Made by a program: the position numbers and the translations under genes
The notes under the pieces: model-generated
Told to the model about the DNA's origin: nothing
The model's input: the letters and a program-made list of their open reading frames with translations, nothing else
The model's database searches: none
NCBI GenBank assembly: GCA_963781705.1
Contig: CAWAGP010000002.1
Coordinates: 62,001-126,000 of the forward strand
Source of the DNA: JALYGJ01 sp963781705
GTDB lineage: Bacteria > Chloroflexota > Limnocylindria > Limnocylindrales > CSP1-4
DNA: 64,000 nt
Direction: 5' to 3'
In this document: positions 59,086 to 64,000 of the stretch, one piece after another
Layout of the letters: the number at the start of each line of letters is the position of its first letter
How positions within the stretch are numbered: position 1 is the first letter of the stretch

Positions 59086-60099
59086 TTAGTCGAGCGGTTG
59101 CGCTGACCCGCAGCGACGACAGAAGTGTGCCCGCGCGCTGACCGGCAGGTTGCACTGGCGGCACGGCCGCACCGGCGGAACTCCCGATTCGTCCACGGCC
59201 GGCTTGTGGATGGGCAGCGGTGCGAGAGGCATCGTCGGCGGCCACTCGCTCTGCTGGCTGGCGATTACGTAGACCGGAGGCGCCTGCGGTAGCTCGGGCT
59301 CGACACGCGGCCAGCGCGGCAGCCCGATGAACGGGGGCAGCTCGGTCCTTGCAGGCTGCGGGACCGGTGCGGGCTCGGGCTCCGGCTCGGCCTCGGGCTC
59401 AGCCATAACCACCGGCTCCGGCTCGGCCATGACAACTGGTTCTGGTTCGGGCTCGGGCTCAGCCATAACCACCGGCTCCGGCTCGGCCATGACAACTGGT
59501 TCTGGTTCGGGCTCGGGCTCAGCCATAACGACCGGCTCCGGCTCGGCCATCACGACTGGTTCCGGCTCAGGCTGGGCCATAACAACCGGCTCGGGCTCGG
59601 CCATGACAACTGGTTCTGGTTCGGGCTCGGGCTCAGCCATAACCACCGGCTCCGGCTCGGCCATGGCAACTGGTTCGGGCTCCGGCTCAGCAACGGCGAC
59701 TGGTTCCGGTCGTGGCGCGCGGGCGACCTCTGGCGCGACAAACACAGGCCAGGGCATGGGCTCCGGCTCCGTGGCGAAGGCTGGCTCTGGCTCTGGCGAG
59801 AACAGGGCGGGGGACGAGTTGATCGGCTGAGGGGCAGTCGGCGCGACGACCGGCTGCGGAACCGGCTGCTCGGGCAGCGGCGCGCACGTCTGACACAGCG
59901 CCGCCTCTTCGTTCCAGCAGGCAGGGCAGGTGTAACCGCGGCAGCTCAGGCAGAGGGTCAGCATCGGCTGCGAACTGGTCGGCGTCTTCGGCTTTCGCCC
60001 AACCGCTCCAAGCACGCGTTGTGACAGCTTTCCGCCGCTCGAGGTGGGTGCCATCTCGTAGCGCGTGCCGCACCGTTCGCAGAACATCTCAAACCCAGC
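59086..60099 (-). CDS. Zinc-ribbon protein with Met-Ala-Glu-Pro tandem repeats
   Basis: A 337-residue protein. The N-terminus has a zinc motif (FCERCGTRYEM) and CLSCRGYTCPACWNEEAALCQTC; the C-terminus a second ribbon, CRQCNLPVSARAHFCRRCG. Between them, residues about 130-235 are a low-complexity array of units like VVMAEPEPEPEP, encoded by near-perfect DNA repeats. The array must be extended and negatively charged. ATG 60099 begins MAGFEMFCERC. Zinc ribbons at both ends suggest an adapter or scaffold. Function unknown. Confidence 0.7.
   Translation of the reverse strand, partial: AGFEMFCERCGTRYEMAPTSSGGKLSQRVLGAVGRKPKTPTSSQPMLTLCLSCRGYTCPACWNEEAALCQTCAPLPEQPVPQPVVAPTAPQPINSSPALFSPEPEPAFATEPEPMPWPVFVAPEVARAPRPEPVAVAEPEPEPVAMAEPEPVVMAEPEPEPEPVVMAEPEPVVMAQPEPEPVVMAEPEPVVMAEPEPEPEPVVMAEPEPVVMAEPEPEPEPVVMAEPEPVVMAEPEAEPEPEPAPVPQPARTELPPFIGLPRWPRVEPELPQAPPVYVIASQQSEWPPTMPLAPLPIHKPAVDESGVPPVRPCRQCNLPVSARAHFCRRCGSAQPLD
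59401..59700. repeat. 60-bp tandem repeat array within the zinc-ribbon protein gene
   Basis: Bases 59401-59460 and 59461-59520 are identical over all 60 positions. Diverged or partial copies continue to about 59700, each a multiple of three so the frame is kept. They encode alternating acidic Glu-Pro runs and Val-Val-Met-Ala. Slippage would change copy number without a frameshift, so length variation between strains is likely. Confidence 0.9.
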
Positions 60100-60221
60100 C
60101 ATAAGCCACACAAGCATCAACCGCCACACCAGCCATCACAGCGACGCGGGAGTACCTCTGGACTGCGGCAGATGGTCCCCTACGCGGCGGGACTCTGGGC
60201 TGAGCCAACAGGGTCCTCTGC

Positions 60222-60227
60222 TAGACT
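60222..60227 (+). promoter_or_regulatory. -10 box TAGACT of the fhaA-fhaB-rodA unit
   Basis: TAGACT, 9 bases, then ATG 60237, without a ribosome site; same spacing as at the flippase gene. The rest of the 137-base gap (60100-60236) shows no other clear signal. Confidence 0.4.
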
Positions 60228-60236
60228 CGGCGGCCG

Positions 60237-61010
60237 ATGGCAGGCCCCCTTGCCTCAGTTGAGCGCTTCTTTGAGCGCCTGTTCGAGCGACCCGCAGCGC
60301 GCCTGTTCCACGCGGCCGTCGAGCCGACCCAGATCCGGCGGTCGATAGAACGCGTAATCGAAGGGGAGCGGCGAACCAGGGCCGGGCGCGTCTACGTCCC
60401 CGGCTCGTTTCGCGTGCTACTGAACCGCACCGATCTGGAGGCCATCGCGCCCGAACGCGCCGCGCTCAGCCGGCAGCTCGCCGAAGACATACGCACCTAT
60501 GCGCGAGCGCACGGCTATGTGCTGCCGGCGAGGCCCGCGGTGGCGATTGAAGCGTCGCCGGTGCTGGCACCCGGTGACGTGAAAGTGTTCGCTGAGGGTG
60601 AGGCCCGGCCGGCGGACCTGCAGGAAGGATCGCCGCTGGCCTCGGCCGACACGCTCGATGGCGGCCCGCTGGAACCGTCCTTGACCTCGGTGTTTCCCAT
60701 CCCGCGACCGAACGTCCCGCGCGCGTGGCTCGCCGCCCGTTCGCCGGGGCGACCGGTCACGCGTATAGCGGTTCGTCCGGGGACACTTCGCATCGGCCGC
60801 TCGGTGGACAACGACGTTGTGCTCATCGACGATCGTGTGTCCCGTCATCACGGGCAGGTTGCGGTGCGCCTTGGGATGCTCGTGTACACCGACCTGGCCA
60901 GCACCAACGGCTCATTCGTCAATGGCGGCGCCGTCACCGAGATCGCCCTGGGCCCCGGGGACGAGCTCCAGCTGGGCTCCTCGACGGTGACAATCGAGCC
61001 CGCCTCGTAG
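60237..61010 (+). CDS. fhaA: FhaA-like protein (DUF3662 plus FHA domain)
   Basis: A 257-residue protein. Residues 1-110 form the DUF3662 domain (RFFERLFERPAARLFHAAVEPTQIRRSIERVIEG). The C-terminal FHA domain has LRIGRSVDNDVVL, SRHHGQVAV and DLASTNGSFVNGG, which binds phosphothreonine. In mycobacteria FhaA is a partner of the PknA/PknB signalling that regulates peptidoglycan synthesis. It is the first gene of the fhaA-fhaB-rodA-pbp operon. Confidence 0.9.
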   Translation: MAGPLASVERFFERLFERPAARLFHAAVEPTQIRRSIERVIEGERRTRAGRVYVPGSFRVLLNRTDLEAIAPERAALSRQLAEDIRTYARAHGYVLPARPAVAIEASPVLAPGDVKVFAEGEARPADLQEGSPLASADTLDGGPLEPSLTSVFPIPRPNVPRAWLAARSPGRPVTRIAVRPGTLRIGRSVDNDVVLIDDRVSRHHGQVAVRLGMLVYTDLASTNGSFVNGGAVTEIALGPGDELQLGSSTVTIEPAS

Positions 61011-61025
61011 ACTCAAACGTCCGTC

Positions 61026-61463
61026 ATGGACGTCTTCACCCTCAGCCTGTGGATCCTGCGCCTGGCTTTCGTGGCGCTGATCTATGTCTTCCTGTTGGCC
61101 GTCGGCCGGGCACTTTGGCGTGATCTGCGCGCCAGCGTTGCGGGGGCCGGGCGAGCGCTCGGCCGGCTGGTCGTGATCGCAGCGCCAGAGGGTCGCCCGG
61201 AGCCGGGCAGTTCGATTCCGCTTGATGCGGTCAACTCGCTCGGCCGCGACGTCAACAATTCGATCGTGGTCGACGACACGTTCGTTTCCGCGGAGCACGC
61301 GCTGCTCACCTTCCGCGGCCGGGCGTGGTACGTCGAGGATCGCGGCAGCACCAACGGAACGTGGCTCAACGGCCAGCGCGTTGATGGGCTGTTGCCGCTC
61401 GGCTACGGCGATGAGCTGCAGGTCGGTCAGGTCCGGCTACGGCTGGAACGCGCCAGCTCATGA
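61026..61463 (+). CDS. fhaB: FhaB-like membrane-anchored FHA protein
   Basis: A 145-residue protein with one N-terminal transmembrane helix (LSLWILRLAFVALIYVFLLAVG) and a C-terminal FHA domain: LGRDVNNSIVV, SAEHALLTF and DRGSTNGTWLNGQRV. FhaB/FipA binds phosphorylated partners of the cell-division and peptidoglycan machinery. The 16-base gap after fhaA and 28 bases to rodA support one operon. A TAGACT spans the fhaA stop and could be a minor internal promoter. Confidence 0.9.
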   Translation: MDVFTLSLWILRLAFVALIYVFLLAVGRALWRDLRASVAGAGRALGRLVVIAAPEGRPEPGSSIPLDAVNSLGRDVNNSIVVDDTFVSAEHALLTFRGRAWYVEDRGSTNGTWLNGQRVDGLLPLGYGDELQVGQVRLRLERASS

Positions 61464-61490
61464 AGCAATGACCGGGACGGTTCGGGGCCG

Positions 61491-62930
61491 ATGACCGCTG
61501 CGGCAGCGCTGCTCAACCGCGTCGGCATCCGGCCGCACCTGCGCCGGCGTGAGCTGGGCCTGCTGATGCTGGTGGCGCTAACCCTCTCGGTGGGCTGGTT
61601 GAGCCTCGCGTCATTCCGTGCCGGCCGGCTCGACGTGGGCGATCCCAGCTTGCTGGGCGCGTATCTCGTAATGCTGCTGGTCGTCCACGCCGCCTTCGTC
61701 ATCACCGGCCGGCGCATGGACGAGGTCCTGTTTCCGGCCGCGGCGCTGCTGGCGGGCCTGTCGCTGCTGCTGATGATCCGTTTGCCGCAGGACCTGGTCG
61801 AGCAGGATGTCGGCGGCGAGACGCTGGGCCTGGGCCCGCTGCAGCTGGTCTGGATCGTGCTCTCGTTCGGCCTGCTGGCGGCGCTCGCCATCTTTGTGCG
61901 CAGCGACGGCTGGCTGCGCCGCTACAAGTACACCTGGGCGGCGGCGGGCATCGGCCTGCTGCTGCTCGTCTTCCTGTTCGGCGATGTCGTCGGCGGCGCG
62001 CGCCTGACACTGCGCATCGGGCCGTTCTCCGGCCAGCCGTCCGAGCTGCTGAAGGTCGTCCTGGTCGTCTTCCTGGCCGGCTATCTGGCCGAGAACCGGG
62101 CGCTGCTGTCAACGTCGAGCATGCGCCTCGGCCCACTGCGCTTCCCGCCGCTGGCCTATCTGCTGCCGATGCTGGCGATGTGGGGCGTGGCCTTGGCCAT
62201 CGTCATTGTCCAGAGCGACTTGGGCGCCGCGCTGCTCTATTTCATGGTTTTCCTGGCGCTCCTGTATGTCGCCACGCGGCGCATCTCGTACGTGGTGCTC
62301 GGCCTGGGCCTGTTCATGGCCGGAAGCCTGGTGCTGTACCAGTTCGTGCCGCGCGTCCAGGAGCGCATCGACATCTGGATCGACCCGTTTGCGTACGCTC
62401 AGACCAGTGGTTACCAGATCATTCGTGCGCTGTACGCGTACGGCCGCGGCGGCATCCTGGGCACCGGCCTGGGCGCCGGCCTGCCGCAAATCGGCGACGT
62501 ACCGTCAATCCCGCTCATCCACACCGACTTCATCTTCGCCGGACTGGCCGAGGAACTGGGCATGCTCGGCGGACTGGCGGTGCTGGCGGTCTATGCCGTC
62601 ATCGCCGAACGTGGTTTCCGAATTGCGGCGACGGCCGCTGACGATTTTCGTGCCCTGCTGGCAACCGGGCTGACGCTCGTCATCGTCGTCCAGGCGGCAA
62701 TCATCGTCGGCGGCAACCTGCGCGTGGTGCCGCTCACCGGCATCACGCTGCCGTTCGTCAGCTATGGCGGCTCATCACTGCTCGTCAACGGCGCCGTCGT
62801 CGGGCTGCTGCTCGCGTTGAGCGACCGGGGCGTCGATCCGCCGCCGCCGGATGCCCATCGACGACTGATCGATCGGCTCAGCGGCAGAGCGCGATCGGTG
62901 GGCGGTCGTATCGAGGGCGCGCTCTCGTGA
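61491..62930 (+). CDS. RodA/FtsW/SpoVE-family peptidoglycan glycosyltransferase
   Basis: A 479-residue SEDS protein with about ten transmembrane helices. GPFSGQPSELLKVVLVVFLAGYLAE, IVQSDLGAALLYFMVFLALL and the late GNLRVVPLTGITLPFVSYGGSSLL are the SEDS blocks; the Asp in QSDLG is near the catalytic site. It polymerises lipid II. RodA is favoured by the fhaA-fhaB-rodA-pbp order. The C-terminal 50 residues are cytoplasmic and Arg-rich. The stop overlaps the PBP start (GTGA). Confidence 0.93.
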   Translation: MTAAAALLNRVGIRPHLRRRELGLLMLVALTLSVGWLSLASFRAGRLDVGDPSLLGAYLVMLLVVHAAFVITGRRMDEVLFPAAALLAGLSLLLMIRLPQDLVEQDVGGETLGLGPLQLVWIVLSFGLLAALAIFVRSDGWLRRYKYTWAAAGIGLLLLVFLFGDVVGGARLTLRIGPFSGQPSELLKVVLVVFLAGYLAENRALLSTSSMRLGPLRFPPLAYLLPMLAMWGVALAIVIVQSDLGAALLYFMVFLALLYVATRRISYVVLGLGLFMAGSLVLYQFVPRVQERIDIWIDPFAYAQTSGYQIIRALYAYGRGGILGTGLGAGLPQIGDVPSIPLIHTDFIFAGLAEELGMLGGLAVLAVYAVIAERGFRIAATAADDFRALLATGLTLVIVVQAAIIVGGNLRVVPLTGITLPFVSYGGSSLLVNGAVVGLLLALSDRGVDPPPPDAHRRLIDRLSGRARSVGGRIEGALS

Positions 62931-64000
62931 GCGGCCAAAGTGATCCCATGCGCGGGGCGCCGCCACGCATCGCCGGCAGCCTCGTTCGCCTGGCGCTTGC
63001 GCTGGCCATCGCCTACGCGGCACTTGCCGCCGGGCTCACCTGGTGGCAGGTAGTGCAGGCACAGCAGCTCTCGTCCGACCCGCTCAACCCACTCACCCTG
63101 CAGGCGGCGCGGGAGGCGCCGCGCGGCAGCATCTACGCGGCCGGCGGCCAGCTCCTGGCAAGCAACGTCAAGGTTGGCGGGCAGGCTGTGCGCGTATACG
63201 CCTACCCGGAGGCAGCGCCGGTTGTGGGCTACGACAGCGACATCTTTGGCACTGCCGGTCTGGAGCACACCTACGACGCACAGCTGACCGGGCTGACCAC
63301 GCTGCGGCCGGGCGACGACCTGTTGCGCAAGTTCAGCCAGCAGCCTTACAACCCGTCCGACCTGTACCTGTCGCTCGACATCGACCTGCAGCAGGCGGCT
63401 GCCGAGTTACTGGGCAGCCAGCGTGGCGCGGTCGTCGCCATTGAGCCCAGCACCGGGCGCATCCTGGCGCTGGTCTCCAGCCCGACGTTCGATCCCAACA
63501 AGGTGGTCGACCCGCAAACGGGTCGGCGCTACATGGCGGCGCTGCAACAGAACGATGCCTCGCCGCTGCTCGACCGCGCCGCGCAGGGCCTGTACGTGCC
63601 TGGCTCGGTGTTTAAGATCGTGACGGCGGTGGCTGGCATCGGTTCGGGCACGATCAGCGCCGATACGACATTTCCTGATCAGCCGGGCGAGTACCGCACC
63701 GGGTACACGGTGGACGGCTACGTCATCCACGACTTTCCGCGGCGCGTGCAGCTCGATCACCCGCTGGACTTCTATGAGGCGACCGAGGTCTCCGACAACA
63801 TCTGGTATGCCCATGCAGGCCTGCAGATCGGTGCCAACAACCTGGTCGATTGGGCCGCCCGTCTGGGTTTCGGGGCGGCCATTCCGTTCGACCTGCCGAC
63901 CTCGCCCAGCCAGGTCAACTCGGGGCAGGGGCCGCTCGACGGCTTCCGCGACCAGGTGGACCTGGCCAACGCCGCGTACGGGCAGGCGCAGGTGCTGGCG
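62927..64000 (+). CDS. Class B penicillin-binding protein, truncated by window end
   Basis: The frame opens at GTG 62927 and runs uninterrupted to the window edge (358 codons). A single N-terminal helix (LVRLALALAIAYAALAAGLTWW) anchors it. The transpeptidase SxxK motif is PGSVFK (Ser227, Lys230) and SxN is SDN (Ser289). EAPRGSIYAAGGQLLAS is the typical N-terminal region after the anchor. The KTG motif lies beyond the window. It works with the SEDS glycosyltransferase upstream, as PbpA with RodA. Confidence 0.92.
   Translation, partial: MSGQSDPMRGAPPRIAGSLVRLALALAIAYAALAAGLTWWQVVQAQQLSSDPLNPLTLQAAREAPRGSIYAAGGQLLASNVKVGGQAVRVYAYPEAAPVVGYDSDIFGTAGLEHTYDAQLTGLTTLRPGDDLLRKFSQQPYNPSDLYLSLDIDLQQAAAELLGSQRGAVVAIEPSTGRILALVSSPTFDPNKVVDPQTGRRYMAALQQNDASPLLDRAAQGLYVPGSVFKIVTAVAGIGSGTISADTTFPDQPGEYRTGYTVDGYVIHDFPRRVQLDHPLDFYEATEVSDNIWYAHAGLQIGANNLVDWAARLGFGAAIPFDLPTSPSQVNSGQGPLDGFRDQVDLANAAYGQAQVLA

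Noticed and set aside
59401..59700. Possible CRISPR array
   Set aside because: Units are contiguous 60-bp coding repeats without spacers, and there are no cas genes.
59327..59830. A plus-strand frame rich in Gly-Ser-Ala-Thr repeats
   Set aside because: It is the complement of the tandem-repeat part of the zinc-ribbon gene at 59086-60099 and has no independent support.

Overview
High-GC bacterial chromosome with very dense gene packing, many 1-4 nt start/stop overlaps, GTG/TTG starts and no mobile elements, prophage or CRISPR. The gene set includes a tsaE-tsaB-rimI-tsaD operon, a CIRCE-controlled groEL, a T-box in front of valS, an F420-type luciferase-like oxidoreductase, an FhaA-FhaB-RodA-PBP cell-wall operon, a CxxC-x17-CxxC zinc protein, and secreted lipoproteins without outer-membrane genes. 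Together these suggest a Gram-positive-like (monoderm) member of the Chloroflexota (Limnocylindria-like) or a related terrabacterial phylum. This placement is an inference.

Layout. 1-2573: t6A tRNA modification operon. 2650-10743: the most unusual region, an ArsR-regulated sulfur/electron-transfer operon. It encodes a DsrE-like protein, TusA, an MvhD-like subunit, an HdrA with a whole GltD-type NADPH module inserted, a second HdrA/QmoB-like flavoprotein, a small winged-helix-like protein, a QmoC-like membrane HdrC, and a hemerythrin. It looks like a quinone-linked (Qmo-type) complex joined to a persulfide carrier relay and to NAD(P)H, with no dsrAB, aprAB or hdrB in the window. 10765-11793: PadR regulator and a second hemerythrin. 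11784-20630: rsmA, ispE, ridA, an ArsR/ArsP-like permease/CxxC thioredoxin cassette, glmU, a CorC-like protein, a polyprenyl synthase and recO. 20695-27573: secreted protein, glyS, lipoprotein, the electron-bifurcating pair nfnAB, a ferredoxin-NADP reductase and a small receiver-like protein.

27672-43830: ppdK, zinc proteins, a polysaccharide flippase, a MoxR/VWA pair, a MoaD-like sulfur carrier with an apparent CTG start beside an Asp-box propeller protein, class II aldolase, a CGNR regulator, Mrp, a trypsin-like protease and a CinA with a degenerate C-terminal domain. 43903-54107: groEL, membrane proteins, tRNA-Leu, a DUF2993 protein, tig-clpP-clpX, an F420-type oxidoreductase and a dienelactone hydrolase. 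54125-64000: T-box/valS, zinc-ribbon proteins, a YihY-type membrane protein, a protein with a 60-bp tandem repeat, then fhaA-fhaB-rodA-pbp, cut by the window end.

Two regulatory themes recur. Many first genes carry a TAnnnT hexamer 6-9 nt before the start codon and no Shine-Dalgarno site, pointing to leaderless transcription. Several genes with weak ribosome sites are preceded by short leader frames whose stop overlaps the gene's start. No gap between genes exceeds 300 bases; the longest hold the T-box (54108-54398), an inverted-repeat region (52155-52419), and the flippase promoter region (30893-31166).
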